DNA from: Calidihabitans tengchongensis
GTDB lineage: Bacteria > Sysuimicrobiota > Sysuimicrobiia > Sysuimicrobiales > Kaftiobacteriaceae
NCBI GenBank assembly: GCA_031459615.1
Contig: JAVKIE010000007.1
Coordinates: forward strand, 86,653-150,652
Reading direction: 5' to 3'
Length of the DNA: 64,000 bases
How positions within the stretch are numbered: the first letter of the stretch is position 1; each line of letters starts with the position of its first letter. Of the stretch, positions 42,037 to 51,854 are shown one piece after another. A program made the position numbers and the translations under genes. The notes under the pieces are model-generated. The model ran no database searches. It was given only the letters and a program-made list of their open reading frames with translations, and was not told where the DNA came from.

Positions 42037-42678
42037 GTGGGCATCCGCCTGCTCGTGGTCGATGACCACCGCCTGGTCGCCGAAGCCCTGGTCCGACTGC
42101 TCCAGCAGGACGCCGCCATCCAGGTGGTGGGACTGGCGACCACAGGCCCCGAAGCCCTCACCCTGGCCCGCTCCCTGCGCCCCTCCCTGGTCCTGATGGA
42201 CGTGGGCCTGCCGGGCATGGACGGGATCGAGGCCACCTGGACGCTGCGCCGCCAGCTGCCCGACATCCCGGTCCTCATCCTGACGATGCACGAGCAGGAG
42301 GCCTACGCCCTGGAGGCGATGCGGGCGGGGGCCGCCGGGTATCTGCTGAAGACCGCAGCGCCCGACGAGCTGCTGGAGGCCGTCCGCGCCGTGGCCCGCG
42401 GAGAGGGGATCGTCTACCCGAAGGTCAGCCCGGCCGCGCTGCAGCGCGTGGCCCGGGCCGTGGCCCGGTGGCGGGACCCGTCCGCGCTCTCCCGCCGGGA
42501 ACTGCAGGTCCTGCAGATGATCTCCCAGGGGGCGTCCATCGGCGAGGCGGCCGCCCAGCTTCAGCTGAGCCCCCACACGGTCCGCAACCACCTCAAGGGC
42601 GTGTACCGGAAGCTGGGGGTCCGCGGCCGCGTCGAGGCGGCTGCCTACGCCGTCCGCCGCGGCCTGGTCAAGGCGTGA
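42037..42678 (+). CDS. NarL/FixJ-family response regulator
   Basis: 213 residues. Receiver domain LLVVDDHRLVAEALVRL with phosphoacceptor D in SLVLMDVGLPGMDGIEATW and K in GYLLKTAAPDELL; LuxR-type helix-turn-helix SRRELQVLQMISQGASIGEAA. No histidine kinase is next to it. GTG start after GGAGGAG. Confidence 0.93.
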   Translation: MGIRLLVVDDHRLVAEALVRLLQQDAAIQVVGLATTGPEALTLARSLRPSLVLMDVGLPGMDGIEATWTLRRQLPDIPVLILTMHEQEAYALEAMRAGAAGYLLKTAAPDELLEAVRAVARGEGIVYPKVSPAALQRVARAVARWRDPSALSRRELQVLQMISQGASIGEAAAQLQLSPHTVRNHLKGVYRKLGVRGRVEAAAYAVRRGLVKA

Positions 42679-42683
42679 GCGCT

Positions 42684-42786
42684 ATCTCCCCTCTCCCTTC
42701 GGGAGAGGGCGAGGGTGAGGGCGCAGTCCCTGATCCCCGATCCCGGATCCCGCCATTGCAGTTCACCTTCAACCTTCAACCCAGTA
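42684..42786. repeat. Intergenic repeat mosaic
   Basis: All three modules in order: CCCCTCTCCCTTCGGGAGAGGG with GCGAGGGTGAGGGC, then CCTGATCCCCGATCCCGG, then GTTCACCTTCAACCTTCAACC. Downstream of the response regulator; may end its transcript. Confidence 0.8.
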
Positions 42787-42871
42787 CACTCAGCCCAGCC
42801 ACCCCTGCCTGCCCCCTCCGGGTCTTGCCCCGCGCCCGGATCCCCGCGATGGTGGAGGAGGGGCGACCCGC

Positions 42872-43318
42872 GTGCGAAAACGACCTGCTGTCCGCCCGCA
42901 GCCCGCGCTGGACCTGCGTACGGCTGCCGTGGCGTCGGTCTCCGACGCCGCCGGCCGCTCCCTGCCCGAGAGCGCCTCCCCCGGCGGGGCCTCCGACCGC
43001 CTGCCGGTCCACCTGGACGGCGAGATCCGGCTGCTGCCCCTGGGGGACATTCTGTACTGCTACGCCGACGGCGACCGCACGATGGTCGTGACCCGCCAGG
43101 GGGAACTGCGCACCCGCCTGTCCCTGGACCGGCTGACGACCCGCCTGGAACCGCACCGCTTCTTCCGCTGCCACCGCGCCTACCTCGTGAACCTGACCCA
43201 CGTGCGCAGCGTCATCCCCTGGACCCGCAACGCCTACACTCTCGCCCTGGACGGCGGCCGCGACGTCCCCCTCAGCAAGCACCGCCTGCACGCCCTCAAA
43301 GACCTCCTGGGACTCTAG
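42872..43318 (+). CDS. LytTR DNA-binding protein
   Basis: 148 residues. A LytTR domain fills the C-terminal 100: ILYCYADGDRTMVVT, PHRFFRCHRAYLVNLTHV and PLSKHRLHALKDLL. No receiver or membrane part, so a stand-alone LytTR regulator of unknown signal. GTG start 8 bp after GGAGGAGGGG. Separated from the NarL-type regulator by a repeat mosaic. Confidence 0.88.
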   Translation: MRKRPAVRPQPALDLRTAAVASVSDAAGRSLPESASPGGASDRLPVHLDGEIRLLPLGDILYCYADGDRTMVVTRQGELRTRLSLDRLTTRLEPHRFFRCHRAYLVNLTHVRSVIPWTRNAYTLALDGGRDVPLSKHRLHALKDLLGL

Positions 43319-43349
43319 GCGCGGACTCACGTGACCGCGCCTCACACAC

Positions 43350-43500
43350 GATTCCCCTCTCCCTCCGGGAGAGGGCCGGGGTGAGGGCCTGGAAGAGATA
43401 ACTCTGCCCTCTCCCCATGGGAGAGGGCGAGGGTGAGGGCGCAGTCCCTGATCCCGCAGTTGCAGTACACCTTCAACCTTGGACCTTCACCGCAGTTCCC
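43350..43500. repeat. Intergenic repeat mosaic
   Basis: Two CCCTCTCCC hairpins in series (43354-43390 and 43411-43441), a short GATCCC string, and CAGTACACCTTCAACCTTGGACC. It lies between the LytTR gene and the convergent reductase gene. Confidence 0.8.
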
Positions 43501-43505
43501 CGGAT

Positions 43506-44525
43506 TCACCGCCCCCGCGCCGCCGCCTTCTCCTTCTGCTCCATGATGGACGACGAGTGACCCGGGAACGCCGACGCCTTGGGGTTGAGGTAGGTGACGG
43601 CGTTGTTGACGGCCGTGGCCGCCTCGCCGAACCCGGTCACGATCAGCTTGAGCTTTCCGGGAAAGGTGACGATGTCCCCGGCGGCGTACACGCCGGGGAT
43701 GTTGGTTTCCATCCTGGTGTTCACCACGATGGAGTCGTCCTGGATCTGCAGCCCCCACTCCCGGATGGGGCCCAGGTTGCTGACCAGTCCCAGGAAGGCC
43801 AGGACCGCGTCCACCTCCAGCGTTTCCTCCTCCTGGGTCTTGTTGTGGAAGATGACCGCTTCCCGCACCTGGGAGTCGCCCCGCAGCGCCCGCAGCTCGT
43901 AGAAGAGCTTCACCTTGATGGGCGAGGCGAACAGCCTGCGCACGCTGTCCTCGTGGGCCCGGAACCCGTCCCGCCGGTGGATCAGGGTGATCTCCCGCGC
44001 GCAGTCCAGCAGGCCCAGCGCCCAGTCCAGCGCCGAATCCCCGCCGCCGATCACCAGCAGCCGCTTGCCCCGGAACTCCTCCTTGTTGCGCACCGCGAAG
44101 TACAGGCCCCGGCCCATCCACTGGTCCAGTTCCGGACGCTTGAAGGTCTTGGGGGTGAAGGCGCCGATGCCTGCCGTGATGAGAGCCACCCGGGTCAGGT
44201 GCACTCCCAGGTCGGTGCCCAGCCGGATGGTCCCGTCAGGCAGTCGGTCCAGGGTCTGCACGCTCTCGTTGAGGTGGATGGTGGGGGTGTACTGCATCAT
44301 CTGCTCCACCAGGTTGCGCACGAGGTCCTTGCCCAGGATCTTGGGGAAGCCCGCCACGTCGTAGATGTACTTGTCGGGGTACAGGGCGGTGATCTGTCCG
44401 CCCAGGTCCGGCTGGCTGTCGATGATCTTGGTCCGCAGGCCCCGGAAGCCGGCGTAGTAGGCGGCGAACAGCCCCGCGGGGCCCGCCCCGATGATGGTCA
44501 TGTCGTACAGCTCGTCGACGCTCAT
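43506..44525 (-). CDS. Ferredoxin-NADP reductase, thioredoxin-reductase-like type
   Basis: 339 residues. FAD motif IIGAGPAGLFAAYYAG, NADP motif VIGGGDSALDWALGLL, and C-terminal GVYAAGDIVTFPGKLKLIVTGFGEA. It lacks the CxxC of thioredoxin reductase, which fits the YumC-type ferredoxin/flavodoxin-NADP reductase. ATG 44525 after GGGAGGAGG. Such an enzyme would supply reduced ferredoxin for Fe-S or sulfur reactions. Confidence 0.9.
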   Translation of the reverse strand: MSVDELYDMTIIGAGPAGLFAAYYAGFRGLRTKIIDSQPDLGGQITALYPDKYIYDVAGFPKILGKDLVRNLVEQMMQYTPTIHLNESVQTLDRLPDGTIRLGTDLGVHLTRVALITAGIGAFTPKTFKRPELDQWMGRGLYFAVRNKEEFRGKRLLVIGGGDSALDWALGLLDCAREITLIHRRDGFRAHEDSVRRLFASPIKVKLFYELRALRGDSQVREAVIFHNKTQEEETLEVDAVLAFLGLVSNLGPIREWGLQIQDDSIVVNTRMETNIPGVYAAGDIVTFPGKLKLIVTGFGEAATAVNNAVTYLNPKASAFPGHSSSIMEQKEKAAARGR

Positions 44526-44558
44526 GGCCGGCGTTCCCCTCCTCCCGCACGCTGCGCC

Positions 44559-44564
44559 ATTATA
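44559..44564 (-). promoter_or_regulatory. -10 box of the ferredoxin-NADP reductase gene
   Basis: TATAAT on the - strand, 33 bp before the ATG, with GGAGGAGG between. The -35 is not evident. Confidence 0.55.
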
Positions 44565-44824
44565 CATTCCCCCGGGAGGATGGCTCCACCCCCGGCGGCA
44601 CCGGCGCGGCACCGTCCGCGCCGCCGATCCCCGCCGGCCGAACCCGGCCGACGTCCGCGGTCCGGGCACCACCGCATCGGCCCGTCCGAGCCACGCGTGG
44701 TGCGGCCCGCCACAGCCGGGGCAGGGGGCGAAGCCGGGACGACCGAAGATACCCGCGCCCGTCACGGCGTGGTAGAATCGATTCCGCAGCCACGCGGTCA
44801 ACAATCGTCTGAGGAGGCAAGACG
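44565..44824. other. Divergent gap before moeZ-like gene
   Basis: About 260 bp. Apart from the reductase promoter and the TAGAAT -10 (44773-44778) of the E1-like gene, I see no gene. None of the repeat modules are here. Confidence 0.4.
44773..44778 (+). promoter_or_regulatory. -10 box of the E1-rhodanese gene
   Basis: TAGAAT, 46 bp before ATG 44825, with GAGGAGGC as ribosome-binding site. Confidence 0.5.
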
Positions 44825-46048
44825 ATGACGCTGGTCACCCGACCTGGTCCGCTGCTCACCGCCGAGCAGATGGAGCGGTACTCGCGGCAGACCATCCTGG
44901 AGGAGGTCGGCCTGGCCGGGCAGCGCCGCCTGCTGGACAGCAAGGTCCTGATCGTCGGCGCCGGCGGCCTGGGCAGCCCCGCCGCCCTGTACCTGGCGGC
45001 GGCCGGGGTGGGGACCCTGGGGATCGTGGACGGCGACCGGGTGGACCTGTCCAACCTGCACCGCCAGATCCTCCACTTCACCCACGACATCGGGCGCCCC
45101 AAGACCCAGTCGGCGCGGCGGACCCTGGAAGACATCAACCCCGACGTGACCGTGATTCCGCACCAGACCGTCCTCAGCAGCGAGAACGCCCTGGACATCA
45201 TCGCCGACTACGAGGTGGTGGTGAACGGCTCCGACAACTTCCCCACCCGCTACCTGGTGAACGACGCCTGCGTGTTCCTGGGCAAGCCCCTGGTGGACGC
45301 CAGCATCCTGCGGTGGGAGGGCCACGCCACCGTCTTTGTGCCCGGCCGCGGCTGCTACCGGTGCCTGTTCCCCACGCCTCCGCCGCCCGGCACGGTGCCC
45401 AGCTGCGCCGAGGGCGGCATCATCGGCGCCGTGGCGGGATTCATGGGCACCCTGCAGGCGCTGGAGACCATCAAGATCCTCCTGGGGCGGGGCGAGACGC
45501 TGGTCAACCGCCTGCTCATCGTGGACGCGCTGGCCGCGGAGATCCGCACCGTCCGCTGGAGCCGCAACCCCGACTGCCCGGTCTGCGGCGACCGCCCCAC
45601 CATCACCCAGCTGATCGACTACGAGGCGTTCTGCGGCGTCCCGCGGCCGCACCCCCAGCCCCAGCCGGCGGCCGCCCGGACCATCCCCGAGGTAGGCCCG
45701 GCCGAGGCCCGGGCCCTGGTCGAGCGGGGCGAGGCCGTCCTGCTGGACGTGCGGGAGGAGTGGGAGTGGGTCACCGCCCGCATTCCCGGCGCGCTGTTCA
45801 TCCCGATGGCCGAGGTCCCCCGGCGGCTGGAGGAGATCCCGCGGGACCGCACCACCATCGTCTTCTGCGCCACCGGCCAGCGCAGCGCCACGGTGACCGA
45901 GACCCTGCGGGCCGCCGGCTACGACCGCGCCGTCAACCTGGCTGGCGGGATCGTGGCGTGGATGAACGAACAGTATCCGGTGGAGGCCGGCCCGACCTGG
46001 TCCTCCGAGAGGCAGGGAGATGGCGCAGGTCGGGGGAAAACGACGTGA
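44825..46048 (+). CDS. moeZ: E1-like adenylyltransferase-rhodanese (MoeZ type)
   Basis: 407 residues. ThiF/MoeB domain: SKVLIVGAGGLGSPAALY, VDLSNLHRQILH, zinc cysteines in CYRCLFP and CPVCGD, and SCAEGGIIGAVAG. A rhodanese domain (about 300-395) has the persulfide cysteine in IVFCATGQRSATV. In M. tuberculosis the MoeZ protein adenylates and sulfurates CysO and also MoaD. With the sulfur carrier, CysM-like and JAMM genes it completes the thiocarboxylate route. It is 11 kb from the carrier gene. Confidence 0.92.
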   Translation: MTLVTRPGPLLTAEQMERYSRQTILEEVGLAGQRRLLDSKVLIVGAGGLGSPAALYLAAAGVGTLGIVDGDRVDLSNLHRQILHFTHDIGRPKTQSARRTLEDINPDVTVIPHQTVLSSENALDIIADYEVVVNGSDNFPTRYLVNDACVFLGKPLVDASILRWEGHATVFVPGRGCYRCLFPTPPPPGTVPSCAEGGIIGAVAGFMGTLQALETIKILLGRGETLVNRLLIVDALAAEIRTVRWSRNPDCPVCGDRPTITQLIDYEAFCGVPRPHPQPQPAAARTIPEVGPAEARALVERGEAVLLDVREEWEWVTARIPGALFIPMAEVPRRLEEIPRDRTTIVFCATGQRSATVTETLRAAGYDRAVNLAGGIVAWMNEQYPVEAGPTWSSERQGDGAGRGKTT

Positions 46049-46184
46049 CGTCTTCCCGCAGCGCAGACGTACCGGATCGTTGGGGCGGTGACCCGTGACC
46101 CCCACGCCGTCGTCCCGGTTTCCCACTCCCGAACCCCGAGCCCCGGTGGCGGAGCGGGCTCCGGACCCCGGACCCCGCTCTGTC

Positions 46185-47222
46185 ATGCGCCAGGCCGTCC
46201 TGCGCGAGCCCCGGCGCATCGAGCTGGTCACCCGCCCGGTGCCCTCGCCCGGCCCCGGACAGGTTCTCCTGCGGGTGCGGGCGGCCCTGACCTGCGGCAC
46301 CGACCTGAAGACCTACCGCCGCGGGCATCCCAAGGTTCCGTTCGGCCCGTTCGGCCACGAATGCGCCGGCGACGTGGTCGCGGTCGGACAGGGCGTCGGG
46401 CACGTGCGGGAGGGAGACGCGGTGGTGCCGACCCCCACGGCCCCCTGCGGGTCCTGCCCGCCCTGCCGCCGCGGCCGCGAGAACCTCTGCGAGCGCCAGT
46501 TCGACGACATCGTGCTGGGGGCGTACGCCGACTACCTGCTGGTGTCGGGGCGGGTGGTCCGCCAGCACCTGCTGCCCAAGCCGGCCGGCCTGTCCTACAT
46601 CGAGGCGGCGTTTCTGGAGCCCCTGTCGTGCGTGGTGCACGCCTGGGACCGGCTGCGGCCGCGGATTCCCGAGCAGGTGGCGGTGGTGGGGCTGGGCGCC
46701 ATCGGCCTGCTGCACGTGCGCCTGGCCCGCGCGCTGGGATCCCGGGTGGTGGCCGTGGGGCGCCGGCGGGAGCGGCTGGACCTGGCACTGCGCATGGGCG
46801 CCGACGCGGTGGTGGACACCGGGGCTGGCGACCTGACCGCCCGGGTGCGGGAGGCCACCGGCGGGACCGGCGCCGACGTGGTCATCGAGTGCACGGGCAA
46901 CGCCCAGATGTGGGAGGAGGCGCCGCGGTGGGCGGCTTCCGGCGGCCGGGTGGTGCTGTTCGCGGGTCTGGCCGGAGGCACTCAGGTGGCGTTTGACGCC
47001 ACGCGGCTGCACTACGACGAGGTGGACATCGTCAACGCCTTCCACTACCGGCCGCGGGACGTGGAGGAGGCCTACCACCTGCTGGCCCGCGGCCTGGTCG
47101 ATGTCCGGCCGCTGGTCACCGGCGTCCGGGAGCTGGCCGCCATCGCGGATGTCTTCGCCTCCCTGGACCGGGGCAACGGCGTGAAGTACGCCGTCCTGCC
47201 CGAGGCCGCTCCGTGGGCGTAG
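46185..47222 (+). CDS. Zinc-dependent alcohol dehydrogenase family, copy 1
   Basis: 345 residues from ATG 46185 (open frame back to 46095 covers only repeat-like sequence). Catalytic zinc: C in TCGTDLKTY, H-E in GHECAGDVVAVG; structural zinc CGSCPPCRRGRENLC. NAD motif VVGLGAIGLLHV. The family includes threonine and sorbitol dehydrogenases; substrate unknown. The stop overlaps the next ADH by 10 bp. Confidence 0.88.
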   Translation: MRQAVLREPRRIELVTRPVPSPGPGQVLLRVRAALTCGTDLKTYRRGHPKVPFGPFGHECAGDVVAVGQGVGHVREGDAVVPTPTAPCGSCPPCRRGRENLCERQFDDIVLGAYADYLLVSGRVVRQHLLPKPAGLSYIEAAFLEPLSCVVHAWDRLRPRIPEQVAVVGLGAIGLLHVRLARALGSRVVAVGRRRERLDLALRMGADAVVDTGAGDLTARVREATGGTGADVVIECTGNAQMWEEAPRWAASGGRVVLFAGLAGGTQVAFDATRLHYDEVDIVNAFHYRPRDVEEAYHLLARGLVDVRPLVTGVRELAAIADVFASLDRGNGVKYAVLPEAAPWA

Positions 47223-48256
47223 AGACCCTTCCCGCCACCACCCGGGCCGTCGTCTACCGCGGTCCGTCCGACCTGCGGGTGGAGGAGGTGCCGTTGCAGC
47301 CGCCGCAGGCCGGGGAACTGCTGGTCCGCGTCCGCGCCTGCGGCCTGTGCCCGGGGGAGGTGATGGACTGGTACATGGCGCGCAAGGCCCCGCTGGTTCC
47401 CGGACACGAGGTGGTGGCCGAGGTGGTGCGGGCCGGCGCGGGCGCGGAGGCCTTCGCTCCCGGCGACCGTGTCTTCGTGCACCACCACGCCCCCTGCCTG
47501 GCCTGCCGGGCCTGCCGGCGGGGCGACTACGTCCACTGCCCCACCTTCCGCCGCACCCGTCTGGTCCCCGGCGGGCTGGCCGAGTACGCGCTGGTGCCGG
47601 CGGAGATCGTCCGCGCCGACGTCCGCGCCCTCCCGCCCGCGCTGTCCGACGAGGCGGCCACCTTCGTCGAACCCCTGGCCTGCGCGGTCAAGGCGTGCCG
47701 CCGGGCGGGCCTGGGACCCGGAGACCGCGTGGTGGTCATCGGGCTCGGGGTCATGGGCCTCCTGCACGTGCTGCTGGCGCGCCGCCTGGGCGCCGAGGTC
47801 GTCGTGGGCGCCGACCGGGTTCCCTCACGCCTGCGGCGGGCGGCCGCCCTGGGGGCCACCGTGGTGGATGTCGGCCGGGAGGACCTGTCGGACGCGGTGC
47901 GCGGGCGCACGGGAGGAGACGGCGCCGACGTGGTGGTGGTGGGCCCCGGAACCGTGGAGGCGCTGGAATCGGGACTGTCCTGCGCGGCCCCGGGCGGGAC
48001 CGTGGTGGTGTTCACCCCCACGCCGCCGGAGGCCCGCTGGCCGCTGCCGGTGCACGACCTGTACTTCCGGGAGGTCCGCATCGTGCCGAGCTACTCGGCG
48101 GGCCCGCCGGACACCGCGCAGGCTCTGCGGTATCTGGCCGAGGGCCTGCCGGTGGAGGACCTGGTCACCCACCGCCTGCCCCTGGAGCAGGCGGCCGAGG
48201 GCTACCGGCTGGTCCGCCAGGCCACCGACGCCCTGAAGGTGGTGGTGCGGCCGTGA
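47213..48256 (+). CDS. Zinc-dependent alcohol dehydrogenase family, copy 2
   Basis: 347 residues. Catalytic zinc site CGLCPGEVMDW and PGHEVVAEVV; structural zinc cysteines CLACRACRRGDYVHC; NAD motif VVIGLGVMGLLHV. About the same design as its upstream neighbour, so tandem paralogues with different substrates or a hetero-pair. GTG start within the end of copy 1, and a GTGA overlap with the cupin gene. Confidence 0.88.
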   Translation: MGVETLPATTRAVVYRGPSDLRVEEVPLQPPQAGELLVRVRACGLCPGEVMDWYMARKAPLVPGHEVVAEVVRAGAGAEAFAPGDRVFVHHHAPCLACRACRRGDYVHCPTFRRTRLVPGGLAEYALVPAEIVRADVRALPPALSDEAATFVEPLACAVKACRRAGLGPGDRVVVIGLGVMGLLHVLLARRLGAEVVVGADRVPSRLRRAAALGATVVDVGREDLSDAVRGRTGGDGADVVVVGPGTVEALESGLSCAAPGGTVVVFTPTPPEARWPLPVHDLYFREVRIVPSYSAGPPDTAQALRYLAEGLPVEDLVTHRLPLEQAAEGYRLVRQATDALKVVVRP

Positions 48257-48783
48257 GGGACCGCATCCCGCCCGCCGTGCCCGCGGCAGGTTCGTGCGAC
48301 CTGCCTGGCGGCACGCCCCCGGACGACCGCCTGCACCGCCGGTTCGACCCGCAGGCTTTTGCGTGGGAGGGGGTCGAGCCCCAGGTCTACAAGGCGGGAC
48401 CCGCCGATGCTCCGGGGATGCTGTGGCGCGACGTCGTCCGCCACACCCTCACGGGCCCGGGGAGCGCGTTCGTGCTGCGGTACTTCGAGATCGCCCCCGG
48501 CGGGTACTCGAGCCTGGAGAAGCACCGTCACGTGCACGCGGCGGTCGTGCTGCGGGGACGCGGGCAGGTGGTCGTCGGGCGCCGGGTGTTCGCCGTGGCC
48601 CCCTTCGACCTGGTCTACGTCCCCCCGCTGACCCCGCACCAGTTCATCAACGCGGGGGAGGGACCGTTTGGCTTCCTCTGCCCCGTGGACAGCGACCGCG
48701 ATCCCCCCCAGCCCCTCACCGACGAGGAGCTGGCCGACCTGCTCGCCGACCCCGCCGTCCGGGCGGTCCTGCGGCACCGGTAG
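48253..48783 (+). CDS. Cupin-domain protein, copy 2
   Basis: 176 residues. HRHVH metal-site segment in SLEKHRHVHAAVVLRGRGQ, and PHQFIN. Close paralogue of the protein at 39564. It follows two alcohol dehydrogenases with overlap, and could act on the same substrate. GTG start. Confidence 0.8.
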   Translation: MRDRIPPAVPAAGSCDLPGGTPPDDRLHRRFDPQAFAWEGVEPQVYKAGPADAPGMLWRDVVRHTLTGPGSAFVLRYFEIAPGGYSSLEKHRHVHAAVVLRGRGQVVVGRRVFAVAPFDLVYVPPLTPHQFINAGEGPFGFLCPVDSDRDPPQPLTDEELADLLADPAVRAVLRHR

Positions 48784-48802
48784 ACGCCACCGCGCGCCCC
48801 AA

Positions 48803-49064
48803 CTCCCTCTCCCCTCAAGGGAGGGCCAGAAACCCGTCCCTCACTCCGCCCTCTCCCCCAGGGGACGAGGGAGCGGTAACCCCTCCGACGCCGTTGACAT
48901 TCACCGCCCGCCACAGTGGGAGACCGGATCGCCCGAACGCGACCCACACCACCTCGCCCCCTGCCGGGGAGAGCCAATTTCCCTCTCTCCCTTTGGGAGA
49001 GGAATAGGGGAGGGGCCCGTCAGTCCCTGATCTCCGATCCCGGGTCCCCGATCCCCGAGGGGGT
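48803..49064. repeat. Intergenic repeat mosaic
   Basis: The 353-bp gap before erpA carries several CCCTCTCCC hairpin copies, some degenerate (48805-48870 and 48981-49015), and then CAGTCCCTGATCTCCGATCCCGGGTCCCCGATCC-type repeat at 49021-49058. I see no gene. The promoter of the downstream gene follows directly. Confidence 0.75.
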
Positions 49065-49069
49065 GTCAG

Positions 49070-49098
49070 TTGAATTTCTCACCCCGGAAGTATAGAAT
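49070..49098 (+). promoter_or_regulatory. Promoter of erpA-nfu
   Basis: -35 TTGAAT (49070-49075), 17-bp spacer, -10 TAGAAT (49093-49098). The ribosome-binding site GAGGAGGG follows. Confidence 0.7.
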
Positions 49099-49136
49099 CA
49101 CCCCCAGAAGGTCAGCCGAGGAGGGACGCTCCACCC

Positions 49137-49517
49137 ATGATCAGCATCACCGAGCAGGCCGCCGCCAAGTTGCGCGAACTCCTGCAGTCCCAGGAGGAGC
49201 CCGACCTGTACCTGCGGCTGTTCATCCAGCCGGGCGGGTGCGAAGGCTTCTCCTACGGGATGGGGTTCGACTCCGAGCGCCGCCAGGACGACCAGGTATT
49301 CGAGCGCGGCGGTGTCCGGGTGCTGGTGGACTCCTACAGCCTCCAGTTTCTCCGCGGCGCGCAGATCGACTACACCCGGTCGCACTTCGGCGAGGGGTTC
49401 ATGGTCCGCAATCCCAACGCCGTGAACACCTGCGGGTGCGGTCACTCGTTCAAGACCCGCCACGACCCCGGCCGGCCCGAGCCGTGCGGGGAAGAACCGG
49501 GCCCGGCCCCGGCATAA
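49137..49517 (+). CDS. erpA: HesB/IscA/ErpA-type Fe-S assembly protein
   Basis: 126 residues. A-type carrier cysteines: GGCEGFSYGM region and CGCGHSF near the C-terminus (NTCGCG). It takes [2Fe-2S] or [4Fe-4S] clusters to target enzymes. ATG 49137 after GAGGAGGG. It is 12 bp ahead of an NFU gene, so a two-gene Fe-S carrier unit. The last 20 residues are Pro/Gly-rich and not conserved. Confidence 0.92.
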   Translation: MISITEQAAAKLRELLQSQEEPDLYLRLFIQPGGCEGFSYGMGFDSERRQDDQVFERGGVRVLVDSYSLQFLRGAQIDYTRSHFGEGFMVRNPNAVNTCGCGHSFKTRHDPGRPEPCGEEPGPAPA

Positions 49518-49529
49518 AGGAGCCCACCG

Positions 49530-49793
49530 ATGAGCGAGCAGCTGCAGACCTCCGCCGCCACCCAGGACATCCGGACCCGGGTGGAACAGGTCCTCGACAG
49601 CATCCGCCCCTACATCCAGGGCGACGGCGGCGACATCGAGCTGATCGACGTGGTGGACGGCATCGTCCAGATCCGGCTGGCGGGAGCCTGCGTGGGGTGC
49701 ATGCACTCCCTGATGACCCTCCAGGCCGGGGTGGAGCGCCTGCTGCGCGAGGCCGTCCCCGAGGTCAAGGCCGTCGAGGCGATGCCCTTCTAA
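49530..49793 (+). CDS. NFU-type Fe-S scaffold (NifU C-terminal domain)
   Basis: 87 residues. The CxxC motif in ACVGCMHSLMTL and IQGDGGDIELIDV are typical. NFU proteins hold a [4Fe-4S] cluster between two subunits. AAAGGAG before ATG 49530. Confidence 0.92.
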   Translation: MSEQLQTSAATQDIRTRVEQVLDSIRPYIQGDGGDIELIDVVDGIVQIRLAGACVGCMHSLMTLQAGVERLLREAVPEVKAVEAMPF

Positions 49794-49805
49794 CCGTCCT
49801 TCTCT

Positions 49806-50205
49806 CTCCTTCCATCCCCCTCACCCCCACCCTCTCCCCCAAGGGGCGAGGGAGCGGTATCCTCCTCGCGAGGCAATTGCCCACACCACAGCCGGAGACG
49901 AGATCGCGGCCGCGCGCCGCAAAACACCTCCCCTCTCCCCCTGGAAGAGTTAATATTCTCCCCTCTCCCTCCGGGAGAGGGCTAGGGTGAGGGCATGGGA
50001 GAGGGCCCGGGAGAGGGTGGGGAAGAGGGCGCGGGTGAGGGCTGGGAGGGACAACATTCTTCCCCTCTCCCTTCGGGAGAGGGGCTGGGGTGAGGGACGC
50101 CGACCTGATCCCCGATCCCCGATCCCGCAGTCGCAGTCCACCTTCAACCTCCGACCTTCAACGCAGTTCAAGGAGGCCTCCCTGGCCCCCGATCCCCGGT
50201 CCCTG
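49806..50205. repeat. Intergenic repeat mosaic
   Basis: The 460-bp gap before rtcB is almost all repeat: CACCCTCTCCCC string at 49825-49855, CCCTCTCCC hairpins at about 49930-50000 and 50060-50095, GAGGGCCCGGGAGAGGGTGGGGAAGAG-like G-rich tails, then CCTGATCCCCGATCCCCGATCCCG (50105-50128) and CCACCTTCAACCTCCGACC (50137-50157). I see no gene. Confidence 0.8.
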
Positions 50206-50211
50206 TATCAT
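50206..50211 (+). promoter_or_regulatory. -10-like box of rtcB
   Basis: TATCATTAT in CCTGTATCATTATCTG, about 40 bp before ATG 50254. Lower confidence; no clear -35. Confidence 0.4.
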
Positions 50212-50253
50212 TATCTGTGGCTTCCCGCGCGGCGCGAGCGCCGGTGATCTGCC

Positions 50254-51714
<1,461 letters not shown>

Positions 51715-51719
51715 CCTGC

Positions 51720-51840
51720 GGGATGCGGGACCGGTGATCCGGGATCGGGGATCCGACATCGGAGGGGACCCCGTCCCTGCCGGGTCCCCGATCCCTGATC
51801 CCCGGTCCCGGATTTCTGATCCCGGGTCCGGCAGTGCTCA
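51720..51840. repeat. GATCCC-rich string
   Basis: About 120 bp in which GATCCGGGATC, GATCCCTGATCCCCGG and TGATCCCGGGTCC recur. No hairpin module here. Confidence 0.75.
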
Positions 51841-51854
51841 ACAGGAGGGCTGGC

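Noticed and set aside
43506..44525. Thioredoxin reductase
   Set aside because: The fold matches but the redox-active CxxC is absent, so ferredoxin-NADP reductase of the YumC type is preferred.
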